NCBI GenBank assembly: GCA_913061265.1
Contig: CAJXVS010000005.1
Coordinates: 1 to 64,000, forward strand
Reading direction: 5' to 3'
DNA length: 64,000 nt
DNA from: an uncultured Halobacteriovorax sp.
GTDB taxonomy: Bacteria > Bdellovibrionota > Bacteriovoracia > Bacteriovoracales > Bacteriovoracaceae
Part shown: one piece after another, positions 44,301 to 52,342 of the stretch
How the letters are laid out: every line of letters begins with the position of its first letter
How positions within the stretch are numbered: the stretch's first letter is position 1
The notes under the pieces: model-generated
Database searches by the model: none
What the model saw: only the letters and a program-made list of their open reading frames with translations
What the model was told of the DNA's origin: nothing
Translations under genes and position numbers: made by a program

Positions 44301-46173
44301 GACGGTAGTTATTCTCTTTTCTTTGACGATCAAAGTCTGAAGAAAGTTTAGAGATCTTATCTTTGAAGAAACCAAATTCATCATGATCAGGAATTGGGTA
44401 AGCTACAGGAGTATAGTCTTTACTAGCAAGACTCTTGATATCAACAATTGAATAAAAGAACCTTACCTTAAATCCAGCTTTTGAAAATCCAGTCATATTC
44501 TCTGTATCATCAAAATAGTGCTCAGCAATACATCTCCAAGAGTTGCTTGTCTTATAAGTCTTCTCTAGTTCGATGTTTAGAACACCTTTTTTAATAGTAT
44601 GGCTAACAAGTTGAGTATCAACTTTAATAAGACAGTTATCAGACTCTACAGTCATAACGTCTAGTGGGTTAATCTCAACAGTCTTTAAGTTATCAAGTGA
44701 AGGAACGAAGAATCTCTTTTGGTCCCATGACTTATCAGTATCAACAGTATCTCCACCAATACACTCATCATCACTATTTTCAGTACACTTAAAATCAAGA
44801 TGCTTTCCAGGAATAGTAAAAACTGGAGAGTTATTTAAATCGTTATCTTGGAATCTTTCATCTTTTTCAATTTCAAAGATCTCAAGTCCATCTTTAGAAA
44901 ACTTCATTTTAACAATCTTTTCTTTACCTTGGTAGAAAGGATCAGCTGCAATAACTTCTCTTGGAGTTCCCATAGTCATAGGAACATAGATGTACTCAGC
45001 ATTTACATCAAAATGTTTCTCTTTATTAGTTAGAATCTCGTCAACCATATTGATGTCTTTTCCGATCATCTCTAAAGTCATTTTTTCATCAAGATCAATT
45101 TGAACAAGCTTTGAGCGACTAGCTTTTGAAAGAACCTTAGGAGCGTCAATCTCAGCCATTGTAACGCCATCAACTTCTTTGGTTTGAAGTTCAACGTGAG
45201 AGATAGCAATAGATACATATGGTCTTAGTACACAGCTAGAAACTTCAATTCCAACCGCTTGAGCGATTGTTTTATCGCACATATTTATTCTTGGGTCTTT
45301 TGCGGCATTTAAAAGAGCTGCAAGTTCAATCGAAGTTAAGTCTGATTTCTTAGTAGGCTTTTGAATGAAAAGCTTATCACCGACAATCTTAACTCTAGAG
45401 AAGTCTTTATCTCCTAGAGTCGAAAATCTTTGTAGTTGAGCTGTATCGTTAAAAAGAGATACAAGGTCTTTAGTTTTAAAGAGTCTTTGAGATAGTCTTT
45501 GCTTGTTAAAGATGATGTTTGTTTTATCAAGGTCAGAGAATCTTAATCCTGCATTCTTTCTTTTTTCTTGCTTTGGATCGATCTTAATATGAGTAGCTGA
45601 ATCCATTGTCTTAGTCTTAAAGATAACTGTTCTCGTCTCCTCATTAAGGGCGTTAGTTGCTCTTTCAAGGATTCCAAAAGCATCTACGTTATACTGAAAG
45701 ATAGGGTAGGCATTAACTACAGCCCCGCTAAAAGTCTTGATCGCTTTTGTTAATTGAGAATTAACTAATGTAACTCTTTGATTCTTTACTTCAGCGTAAG
45801 CAATAAGTGCTTTGCTATTAAAAGCGAAGTGGACAGTAAACTTCTCTCCTGGAAAAGAAGACTCAAGCTTTAGTCCTGTAAAGAAAGCAGCTAGCTCTGA
45901 AGGTCCTTTAGTCATTGTTACTGATCTAAGGCCTAATTCGTTAACAGCTACGATATCATTGACTTCTTCTTTAGACTGAAGAGCCAGTGTTCCTTCTTCA
46001 TCGTCGGAAGAAATTTCGACCGAGCCTTTGAAGAGGTTTAAAGAGTGAGCCGTTTCTTGAATGTCATCACTAACATCCTCAGGCAATTCTTTAGCACAAC
46101 CAACAAGTAAACTTGCCAGAAAGACAAGAGTCATCATTGATTTCAAAATTGATTTTTCGTCCTTAACCTTCAT
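41368..46173 (-). CDS. Very large metzincin-type zinc metalloprotease lipoprotein
   Basis: 1601 residues. Lipobox LLVGC (Cys26) places it on a membrane outside the cytoplasm. The zinc site ATLVHEVGHGLGLRHNF (about 940-955) has HExxHxxGxxHN of metzincins, followed by YSSVMDYAFD, the expected Met-turn. The layout resembles the large DUF5117/DUF4953 metalloproteases of Gram-negative bacteria. Around the catalytic domain lie a long N-terminal beta-rich part and a Lys/Glu-rich helical insert (about 750-870) that looks coiled-coil. A role in breaking down host or prey protein is inferred from lifestyle, not shown. It follows the barrel protein gene by 11 bp, so the two are probably one operon. Confidence 0.82.
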   Translation of the reverse strand: MKVKDEKSILKSMMTLVFLASLLVGCAKELPEDVSDDIQETAHSLNLFKGSVEISSDDEEGTLALQSKEEVNDIVAVNELGLRSVTMTKGPSELAAFFTGLKLESSFPGEKFTVHFAFNSKALIAYAEVKNQRVTLVNSQLTKAIKTFSGAVVNAYPIFQYNVDAFGILERATNALNEETRTVIFKTKTMDSATHIKIDPKQEKRKNAGLRFSDLDKTNIIFNKQRLSQRLFKTKDLVSLFNDTAQLQRFSTLGDKDFSRVKIVGDKLFIQKPTKKSDLTSIELAALLNAAKDPRINMCDKTIAQAVGIEVSSCVLRPYVSIAISHVELQTKEVDGVTMAEIDAPKVLSKASRSKLVQIDLDEKMTLEMIGKDINMVDEILTNKEKHFDVNAEYIYVPMTMGTPREVIAADPFYQGKEKIVKMKFSKDGLEIFEIEKDERFQDNDLNNSPVFTIPGKHLDFKCTENSDDECIGGDTVDTDKSWDQKRFFVPSLDNLKTVEINPLDVMTVESDNCLIKVDTQLVSHTIKKGVLNIELEKTYKTSNSWRCIAEHYFDDTENMTGFSKAGFKVRFFYSIVDIKSLASKDYTPVAYPIPDHDEFGFFKDKISKLSSDFDRQRKENNYRLNRWNPNKKVITYHLSDTFDKPKNKLIKDATYKAFEGMNRSLKMANTGLQLELKEPSGKKSGDLRNSMIVLIDDPLSNGLLGYAPTVTNPRTGEIIQGHVNMYSGVLTSIVRHNWEGMVDFTIEKAQEEKKLESLKLIKTEKLASAEKSKKEKSDTDKSKLLKTITNKRLLQKALEGGPRAAGHVLGNDLHHRVLTNKVELITKNTKKAQSAMKRRLRERQVRVSDRDDSLEHLTKFEKLAHKKQVRLERFAANNALSDEAYKIAHTVKQLIPGIKEIKDVFKEDGTLKRWSELTEVQKKAATDIIVPYTYSATLVHEVGHGLGLRHNFIASKDAANYWTEEEAHALGLEHAPAYSSVMDYAFDSLNESTVFGKYDIAALRFGYAREVQLNRSMTANGELPEDVKPTEFVKVESTLNKLSKKIEEENAARSTDEETPALVESLAGYQFCTDSNAGLSASCNRFDEGSNLVEIVNHYISKYETYYKYRNFRDGRDTFQAEGLGGYAIARYNEFNRIRGIFEEWEFFAGIFGEELMVQGCGPAEVKLYPICKDINERRDSVLIAGDFFLNILKTPDHTCALAKAEAPEVVVESKTLFSIYDDIKFTTDHVTKTCFDQAVKTKVAEDGFVVVGEAGKFLNGFKDNSDSHIYSNDRAVRGVWVDKVFALKALLQRESGRGLTETNHMAMVSHSGISPKIGNFLNHLILGDDLIQPVLFTKEDGSLFEHKYAIDLEYSITGPQRGVAWLADFFNMAPSGSSKLLGVLLSNAKQFGLTYGEENGQESHNIVNLFTVRKFKLGQARDLTDLEYILLEDTIFAANENNALASTMITSFKVLEILKDIDPALIAKVANARINPTLPDGLSEVELASLTLDVALLKSLVGAIERGIEVELPFLVERFGEEQGTKIFNAYKLGLEGLTKLIGIQESLGQAPDLATEVEVKLYNMEIEELVGFLNGSLEKSIERYEQVLPYLPEMVHFR

Positions 46174-46184
46174 TACATCATCCT

Positions 46185-47000
46185 TTAGTAGGTAAAGCTA
46201 AAACCAGCGTAAACGCCGGATTCCCTTGAATTAAAAATATTTATATCTGAATCTGTTCCATTTGCTGAAAGTGGGTTGCCGCCAATTGAATGTCCAATTT
46301 CGATGCCTGTAGCATCCGATGGGGCAAACGAGATACTCTGACTTAATGAATAGAAGTCTTTAGAGTTTCCGTTATAAGTAAATCTTCTTGCGTAAGAGCC
46401 ACCTAGTGAAAGGCTAAAGAGGTCCCAAGCATTGTAGTTGTAACTTGCAGACTGGCTTAGAGAGTACTGAGTATTGCTAGAGCCAACTAAGCTGGTTTTA
46501 TACTCATGAAAGTTAATTTTCACGCCAGGAGCGTATGAAAGCGAGCTATTCTCAGTTGTCTTATAAGAGAACTTTGGAGAGAGCTTAATTCCTGTTTTTA
46601 ATGTTTGAATATCTTTAGTCGCTTCCGCTAATGGAATAACAGCAGAAACTGAAGCACTTATGCTAAGCTTGTCATATTTTCTAAGACCTTTAGAAAGAGC
46701 AATAAATCCATTACCCATATGAAACTTTCTTTCTCCCTTTAAATCTTTAGTCCCGCTTAGTCCTGCTATAAAGGTATATCCACCATCAAGACTAATGCTT
46801 GGAGTGATTGAGAATTCGTTTGAAAGTGAGTGGTCGATATCGCTTGTTTTATGAAGTGATGAGGCCAGGACTGAAGAAAAGCCGATATTGTAGTTCTTTT
46901 TTGGAGCTGGATTGAGATCTGTCGAACTTTTAGACACATCGGCACCATAAGCGCTGCTCATTAAAGCAAGAATACAAATTGAATTACGCACTAAAGCCAT
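46185..47000 (-). CDS. Outer-membrane beta-barrel protein
   Basis: 272 residues from the ATG at 47000, which has AGGA 5 bp upstream; in-frame ATGs at 47012 and 47036 lack a ribosome site. The signal peptide (MALVRNSICILALMSSAYGA) is followed by alternating strands rich in Ser, Tyr and Phe (KLSISASVSAVIPLAE, FSLSLGGSYARRF) and ends with an aromatic C-terminal strand (GVYAGFSFTY), the usual barrel-assembly signal. Function unknown. It immediately precedes the giant metzincin lipoprotein gene and may help display it (inference from linkage). Confidence 0.78.
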   Translation of the reverse strand: MALVRNSICILALMSSAYGADVSKSSTDLNPAPKKNYNIGFSSVLASSLHKTSDIDHSLSNEFSITPSISLDGGYTFIAGLSGTKDLKGERKFHMGNGFIALSKGLRKYDKLSISASVSAVIPLAEATKDIQTLKTGIKLSPKFSYKTTENSSLSYAPGVKINFHEYKTSLVGSSNTQYSLSQSASYNYNAWDLFSLSLGGSYARRFTYNGNSKDFYSLSQSISFAPSDATGIEIGHSIGGNPLSANGTDSDINIFNSRESGVYAGFSFTY

Positions 47001-47192
47001 GATTTTCCTCATGTTGAAGCTTAATGACAAATCCATATGTCTTTTCGTTTACTGATAAGAGTGCAATAGGAGTGCCATCCTTTCAGTGTCATTACCGGAC
47101 CGATTTAGTCTAATGTAGCTGAATTTAGGTTGGGGACGTAGCGCAAAATGGCACTAGTGTATTATCTTTAGACAGTGCGTAATTTCGGGTAC

Positions 47193-47876
47193 TTAGATAT
47201 AGGCTTTGATGTTCTCAGAGAGCATGACTTCTTTGAAGCCTGCTTCAGATTCTTCCCAAATATCTTTCAGGGCCTTGGTCTCAGAAATAATAGGGCATTC
47301 GAAGGTAAGGACAGGCGAAGAGTATTTCTCAGGAGCGTAGTCACCAAGAGAGCCCGGCGTGGGGTGTCCTTGGATGTCATCACAGACTTCATAGTTATTA
47401 TGTTTATGAAGGATCTCTGCGATATCTTTACAGGGACCATTATAATTCACCATAGGTTTCCATGAATGCATGGTGAGAATGATTCCTGGAGTGAACTTTG
47501 AAAAAAGTTTTTCTAAAAAGATATTCTCAGGCTCACTTAAAGCTTTAGCGCCTGGGTTATATTTTGGTTCTCTAGCTTCGTCCGTCCAGCTGGTAGAGGG
47601 CAGGTTTCTATTAAGGTCAACGCCGTGAGCGTTCACTCGAGTGCCGGCCCGGTAGCCATCAACATTTAGGATAGGAACGACTATTGTGGGTAATTGATAA
47701 TCATCATTATCTTTTAACCAATCCACAAGTTGTTGAAGAACATAAACTCCCTCAACTTCATCACCGTGAACACCGGCTAATAGATAAACATATTTTTGTC
47801 CTTTCGTTTCAGAACGAAAAGCAGCGATATCGTCACCCTCTACAGAATGACCTGGCTTTAAATCAACAATGTTCAT
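47193..47876 (-). CDS. M14-family zinc carboxypeptidase (MpaA-like)
   Basis: 227 residues, no signal peptide. Zinc ligands: His and Glu of AGVHGDEVEG, then His of ILTMHSW; the general-base Glu is in LTFECP near the C-terminus. VDLNRNLPST and VPILNVDGYRAGTR are typical of the succinylglutamate-desuccinylase/MpaA branch. MpaA removes meso-diaminopimelate from murein tripeptide, so a role in recycling or digesting peptidoglycan peptides is plausible but not proven. Confidence 0.8.
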   Translation of the reverse strand: MNIVDLKPGHSVEGDDIAAFRSETKGQKYVYLLAGVHGDEVEGVYVLQQLVDWLKDNDDYQLPTIVVPILNVDGYRAGTRVNAHGVDLNRNLPSTSWTDEAREPKYNPGAKALSEPENIFLEKLFSKFTPGIILTMHSWKPMVNYNGPCKDIAEILHKHNNYEVCDDIQGHPTPGSLGDYAPEKYSSPVLTFECPIISETKALKDIWEESEAGFKEVMLSENIKAYI

Positions 47877-48018
47877 ATCTCTCCCAAAATAAGTATTTTA
47901 ATTTTAAGGTCAGAGCACTTCGATAGCAAGAGCATTACTTGTCGCATCAAAGGTAAAAAATGGGACAAGTATAGTGAATTTGGTTAAACTATTGCGGTTA
48001 TCTAAATGGAGCTAGTTT

Positions 48019-49263
48019 ATGTCAGAAGTTGTTGACGCCCAATTATCAAAAGAACAAGAAGCAGAATTTCAACGCCAATGGGATATCCTCTCTTTTGGCA
48101 TCTCTGAGATCACCCCTGAGCCTGACTTTAAGAAGATGCTTAGGCATTCGATTAAAGAAGGAAAACCTCTAAGAATTAAATGTGGCATTGACCCTACGGG
48201 GTTTGATGTTCATCTAGGACACCTAGTTCCTTATAAAAAGATGCGCCAATTTCAAGACCTAGGTCACTTAGGTGTTGTTATTATCGGTGATTATACAGCG
48301 AGTATTGGTGACCCATCTGGAAAAGACGCCAGTCGTGGCGCTTTAACCGCTGACGAAGTCCGTGCTAATGCCAGGACCTATATGGAACAGGTCTATACAG
48401 TTGTTGATGTTGATAAGACGGAAGTTTGCTATCAAACGGAATGGTTTGAAGAAGTCGGTCTTAGAGAAATCATTGGCTGGGCCGCTGAGACCACTTGCGC
48501 AAAACTTTTATCTCACGATACTTTCGCTAAAAGACTTAAAGAGGGAAGTCCTCTTTCTCTTCACGAACTTTTCTACCCTGTTCTACAAGGAATTGACTCA
48601 GTTTATGTTAAGGCCGATGTAGAGCTTGGCGGAAGTGATCAAAAATTCAATGTCCTTATGGGGCGTGACTATCAAAAACATAGAGGCATGAGACCACAAG
48701 TGGCCATGCTGCTTCCGATTATTACAGGAACCTGTGGCAGTCAGAAGATGAGTAAGTCTTTAAATAATTATATCGCCATCAAAGATGAGCCTTTTGATAA
48801 GTTTGGAAAGGTCATGTCTATTCCTGATGAATTAATGCCAGAGTACTACCAGTATATCTCTAGCTTTGAGCGGGTAGAAATTGAAACCATTCTTAGTGGG
48901 CTAAAAGACGGATCCCTTCATCCAAACGAAGTCAAAAAGAAACTTGCCATGAATGTTGTGGACTTCTTTCATGGTGAAGGATCTGGGGCTTCGATGAGAG
49001 AGAAGTTTGAAGCTGTTTTTAAGAAAGGCGGCGTCCCTGATGATGCTCCTGAACTTGAATTTAGTAGAGGCGCGCTTCTTATCGATATCCTTCTTGAGGG
49101 GGGAGTTGTTCCTTCTAAAAAAGAGGCTCGTAGGATGGTTGAGGCCAATGCTGTTGGTATTGTAGACGAAGAAAAGATTAATAGCATTGAGGCTGTTCTC
49201 GATGAATCTTTTGCTGGCAAGGTTATTAAAGTCGGTAAGAGAAAATTCTTAAAGTTAAAATGA
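48019..49263 (+). CDS. tyrS: Tyrosyl-tRNA synthetase
   Basis: 414 residues. Class I motifs: DVHLGHLVP (HIGH) and SQKMSKSLNN (KMSKS). GSDQKFNVLMGRDYQK is the tyrosine-binding segment. A C-terminal S4-like RNA-binding domain (about 350-414) ends with GKRKFLKLK. The layout matches the shorter TyrRS type. The stop overlaps the RNase H gene by 4 bp. Confidence 0.95.
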   Translation: MSEVVDAQLSKEQEAEFQRQWDILSFGISEITPEPDFKKMLRHSIKEGKPLRIKCGIDPTGFDVHLGHLVPYKKMRQFQDLGHLGVVIIGDYTASIGDPSGKDASRGALTADEVRANARTYMEQVYTVVDVDKTEVCYQTEWFEEVGLREIIGWAAETTCAKLLSHDTFAKRLKEGSPLSLHELFYPVLQGIDSVYVKADVELGGSDQKFNVLMGRDYQKHRGMRPQVAMLLPIITGTCGSQKMSKSLNNYIAIKDEPFDKFGKVMSIPDELMPEYYQYISSFERVEIETILSGLKDGSLHPNEVKKKLAMNVVDFFHGEGSGASMREKFEAVFKKGGVPDDAPELEFSRGALLIDILLEGGVVPSKKEARRMVEANAVGIVDEEKINSIEAVLDESFAGKVIKVGKRKFLKLK

Positions 49264-49901
49264 GTAAAGTAAAACTAAAGAAACATATTAAGTATCTAAG
49301 AGAAGTTTTTTCTTCAAATGAAAAAGCTCTTGGACTCATTGAGGATCTTGAAAATGAAGGGGAGTCTCTTGATTTTTCCCCTTCGAAAACAAGCTCTGGA
49401 GAGTTTCCGGCGCCCTCAAACCTAAAAGAAAACGGCTTCGCCGTTTATAGTGATGGCGCCTGCAGAGGGAATCCCGGTCCTGGGGCATGGGGAATGGTGG
49501 CTCAATCAAGTGATGGATCAGTTCTGTTCTTCGATTCAGGGGTTGAAGATCATAGCACCAACAACCGAATGGAGCTTCAAGGAGCAATAGAAGGGATAAA
49601 GTCTCTTCTTGAGTACTTTGAAGAGCAGAACCTTCCTGCCTCAACTGAGGTTAGGCTGGTTAGTGATTCAAAATATGTTTTAGATGGAATTTCAAAATGG
49701 GTTCCTGGCTGGAAGGCCCGGGGCTGGAAAAAAGCAGATAAGAAAGAGCCCGAGAACGTTGAAAGGTGGAAGACCTTAGATGAACTCGTTGGTGAACTTT
49801 CAAATATTAGTTATGAATGGGTCAGAGGCCATCAAGGTCATCCTCAAAATGAGTATTGTGATCTATTGGCCAATCAGGCCCTCGACAATAATGGTTATTA
49901 A
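49260..49901 (+). CDS. rnhA: Ribonuclease HI with N-terminal extension
   Basis: 213 residues, about 60 longer than a minimal RNase HI. The extension (1-58) is charged and helical, not a recognisable hybrid-binding domain. The catalytic part begins FAVYSDGACRGNPGPGAWG. The four acidic residues are seen in YSDGA, NNRMELQGAI, LVSDSKYV and NEYCDLLAN, with HQGHPQ supplying the His loop. It cleaves RNA in RNA-DNA hybrids. Translationally coupled to tyrS. Confidence 0.9.
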   Translation: MSKVKLKKHIKYLREVFSSNEKALGLIEDLENEGESLDFSPSKTSSGEFPAPSNLKENGFAVYSDGACRGNPGPGAWGMVAQSSDGSVLFFDSGVEDHSTNNRMELQGAIEGIKSLLEYFEEQNLPASTEVRLVSDSKYVLDGISKWVPGWKARGWKKADKKEPENVERWKTLDELVGELSNISYEWVRGHQGHPQNEYCDLLANQALDNNGY

Positions 49902-49914
49902 TAAAGGTATTTTT

Positions 49915-50706
49915 ATGATGAAAAAAATTGCGCTTATCCTAAGCTTATTGGCTTTGGTTTCATGTTCTCAAATCACTCAAAAGTCTAACCCTCAAAGTTT
50001 TATGGTTGGGGCGACTCTTTGGATTCAAAATGCAGCAGAGTACCGAGCCTTAAGTTACCAGGCTTTTAATTTTGCTAAGCAGCGCCTAAACACTGACCTT
50101 AAATACAGAAAACATTCTAAAAGAAGAGCAGTAGTTGTTGATGTGGATGAGACTGTCTTAGACAATTCTCCTTTTCAGGCCAAGCTTATTATAGATGGGG
50201 AGAGTTATAATAGGGAAAACTGGAAAGAGTGGACGGAAAAAGCAAACGCCCATGGTCTTCCTGGCGCAGTAGACTTTCTTACTTGGGCGAATTCCCAAGG
50301 TGTAGAAGTCTTTTATGTGACTAATCGAAATATTGGCCTTTTTGATGCTACATATAAAAACCTAAAGACAGCTGGTTTCCCGGTTAAGAAAGAAAACCTA
50401 TTAATGAAGACGACTACTGGTAAGAAAGGCCCGAGAAGAAAGCAGGTCTTAGATCGTTTTCATATTGTTCTTTTAATGGGTGATACTCTTGGTGACTTTG
50501 ACGATATCTTTGACGGAAAACCGTTAGATGCTAGAGCCACTCTTGTTGATAGTAAGAAAAAAGACTGGGGTAATCGATTTATTATTCTGCCTAATCCCCT
50601 TTACGGCGATTGGGAGTGGGCGCTCTATAATAATAACTACAAGATCACGCCGCAAGGCAAACAACGAGCATGGGAAAAGCATCTCTATCCTGAGCCGTTA
50701 AACTAA
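49915..50706 (+). CDS. e(P4)-family acid phosphatase lipoprotein (HAD fold)
   Basis: 263 residues from ATG at 49915, chosen for AAAGG 7 bp upstream and a lipoprotein signal with lipobox LVSC; upstream in-frame ATGs lie inside rnhA. HAD motifs: VVDVDETVLDNSPF (DxDET nucleophile), FYVTNRN, and GDTLGDFDDIF (acidic pair). The ENWKEWTEKANA segment is typical of the class C acid phosphatase / e(P4) family. These enzymes dephosphorylate nucleotides such as NMN at the outer membrane. Possibly cotranscribed with rnhA. Confidence 0.88.
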   Translation: MMKKIALILSLLALVSCSQITQKSNPQSFMVGATLWIQNAAEYRALSYQAFNFAKQRLNTDLKYRKHSKRRAVVVDVDETVLDNSPFQAKLIIDGESYNRENWKEWTEKANAHGLPGAVDFLTWANSQGVEVFYVTNRNIGLFDATYKNLKTAGFPVKKENLLMKTTTGKKGPRRKQVLDRFHIVLLMGDTLGDFDDIFDGKPLDARATLVDSKKKDWGNRFIILPNPLYGDWEWALYNNNYKITPQGKQRAWEKHLYPEPLN

Positions 50707-50786
50707 ACTTGATGAATTATCTTTGCAAAAGCAATAAGGTTCATTAGAATTTTCAGTAATATAGAAATTATGACAAAGGATGTTAA

Positions 50787-51512
50787 ATGAAGTTTCTTAG
50801 TTTTGCCCTTCTTATGGGTGCACTTCTAGCAGTTGGATGTAACAAAAACGGTGGTAGTGCTAAAGGTGGAAAGACTCCATCAACAGATGATGAAAAAGTA
50901 TTCTACACAGTAGGAAATATGTTTGGTTCAAGATTGGCCAACCTCTCTTTAAACGAAGGTGAAATCAGCTCTTTAGTTCAAGGTGTAAGAGACGCTGCAA
51001 CTGGAGCTAAGTCTCAAGTTGATGTTGCTAAATTTCAACCTCAAGTTCAAAAAGTATTTCGTGAAAGAATGCAGAAGAACTCTGAAAAAGTTAAAGTTGC
51101 TGGAACAGATTTCCTAGCTAAATTTGTTAAAGAGGGAGCGACTAAGACAGCTTCAGGTCTTGCTTATAAAGTCATTAAAGAAGGAACTGGGAAAACTCCT
51201 AAGCCAGAGGATAATGTAGAAGTTCATTACCATGGGACTCTTATTGATGGGACAGTTTTTGATTCATCAAAAGACAGAGGAACAAAGGTAACTTTTCCAC
51301 TTAACAGAGTGATCAAGGGTTGGACTGAAGGTCTTCAGTTAATTAAAGAAGGTGGATCTATTAAACTAGTAATCCCTGCTTCTCTTGCTTACGGTGATGC
51401 CGGAGCACCTCCAAAGATTCCTGGTGGCGCAACTCTAGTGTTTGATGTTGAGCTTTTTGAAATCAAAAAGAAAGACGAAGCAGCTAAGACACCAGCTCCA
51501 AAGAAAAAATAA
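50787..51512 (+). CDS. FKBP-type peptidyl-prolyl isomerase lipoprotein (FkpA/Mip-like)
   Basis: 241 residues with lipobox AVGC (Cys18). The N-terminal helical dimerisation region (about 35-115, FGSRLANLSLNEGEISSL) resembles FKBP_N. The FKBP domain (about 130-230) shows VEVHYHGTLIDGTVFDSS, RVIKGWTEGLQLIKEGG and IPASLAYGDAGAPPKIPGGA, then LVFDVELFEI. It assists protein folding in the periplasm or at the outer membrane. A terminator follows. Confidence 0.93.
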   Translation: MKFLSFALLMGALLAVGCNKNGGSAKGGKTPSTDDEKVFYTVGNMFGSRLANLSLNEGEISSLVQGVRDAATGAKSQVDVAKFQPQVQKVFRERMQKNSEKVKVAGTDFLAKFVKEGATKTASGLAYKVIKEGTGKTPKPEDNVEVHYHGTLIDGTVFDSSKDRGTKVTFPLNRVIKGWTEGLQLIKEGGSIKLVIPASLAYGDAGAPPKIPGGATLVFDVELFEIKKKDEAAKTPAPKKK

Positions 51513-51525
51513 AAAAACTTTTGAT

Positions 51526-51553
51526 AACCCCTCTTTTAAGAGGGGTTTTTTTT
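51526..51553 (+). terminator. Intrinsic terminator
   Basis: AACCCCTCTT / AAGAGGGGTT perfect stem followed by eight T. Confidence 0.93.
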
Positions 51554-51590
51554 GGTCCTCTTGGGCCGCAATTTTAAACTAGGATTAAAA

Positions 51591-52073
51591 ATGAAAATAG
51601 CCAAAGACTGTGTAGTATCTATCAATTACACCCTTACAGGTGACGATGGGAATGTAATGGACTCATCAGATGGACAAGATCCACTAACTTTTCTTCAAGG
51701 GCATGGTAACCTTATACCAGGTCTAGAGAAGGCCCTAGAAGGTAAGACAACGGGCGAAGAGCTTAAAGTAAGTATCAACCCAGAGGACGGATATGGTCCT
51801 TATAGAGATGAACTCGTTCAGGATATCCCAAAATCAAACTTTGACCCAGGTCAGCCTCTTGCAGTTGGTGATCAATTTCAGGTTGAGACTGAAGTTGGCC
51901 CACTTGTTGTTCAAGTAACAAAGATTGAAGGGGAGAATGTAAGCATAGATGGAAATCATCCAATGGCGGGTAAAACACTCAACTTTGATGTAAAGATCGA
52001 AGAAGTGAGAGCAGCAACAGAAGAAGAGCTCTCTCATGGCCATGCTCACGGTCCAGGTGGACATAATCACTAA
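51591..52073 (+). CDS. slyD: SlyD-like FKBP isomerase with His-rich tail
   Basis: 160 residues from ATG at 51591 (AGGA 7 bp upstream). The FKBP half-domain (VVSINYTLTGDDGNVMDSS, FLQGHGNLIPGLEKALEG) encloses the insert-in-flap chaperone domain (about 70-120) and ends with FDVKIEEVRAATEEEL and the metal-binding HGHAHGPGGHNH. SlyD folds proteins and binds nickel in the cytoplasm. It lies between two terminators, so transcription seems independent. Confidence 0.93.
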   Translation: MKIAKDCVVSINYTLTGDDGNVMDSSDGQDPLTFLQGHGNLIPGLEKALEGKTTGEELKVSINPEDGYGPYRDELVQDIPKSNFDPGQPLAVGDQFQVETEVGPLVVQVTKIEGENVSIDGNHPMAGKTLNFDVKIEEVRAATEEELSHGHAHGPGGHNH

Positions 52074-52085
52074 GATATTATCAAC

Positions 52086-52112
52086 AAGGGCCTCATTAAG
52101 AGGCCTTTTTTT
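52086..52112 (+). terminator. Intrinsic terminator of slyD
   Basis: GGCCTC-attaa-GAGGCC with flanking AA/TT and seven T. Confidence 0.9.
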
Positions 52113-52241
52113 GGTTTAAAAACAATAACTTCCTCAATAAAACTCTCTTACTCAATCAATTTAAGTCCTATCTCCAGATTACGATAAGGTTAACAGTGAG
52201 AAGAGAGAATTTGCCTTAAATTTCAGGCAGATGATTAATTC

Positions 52242-52299
52242 TATAATAGATGATTTTATCCTCATTCTAGTTACTTCAAAGAGAAAACAAGTTTTCTCT
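52242..52299 (+). promoter_or_regulatory. Candidate -10 box and leader hairpin of the 52343 gene
   Basis: A perfect TATAAT (52242-52247) without a clear -35 is followed by the hairpin AGAGAAAAC-aa-GTTTTCTCT (52280-52299). The rest of 52113-52342 shows no gene. Confidence 0.4.
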
Positions 52300-52342
52300 A
52301 AAGAATATGGGTAACTCTTGAGAGAATAAAAGGACTGGAGCT

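Noticed and set aside
49780-49914. N-terminal extension of the e(P4) phosphatase into rnhA
   Set aside because: The downstream ATG has the ribosome site and the lipoprotein signal; the extension would bury the signal peptide.
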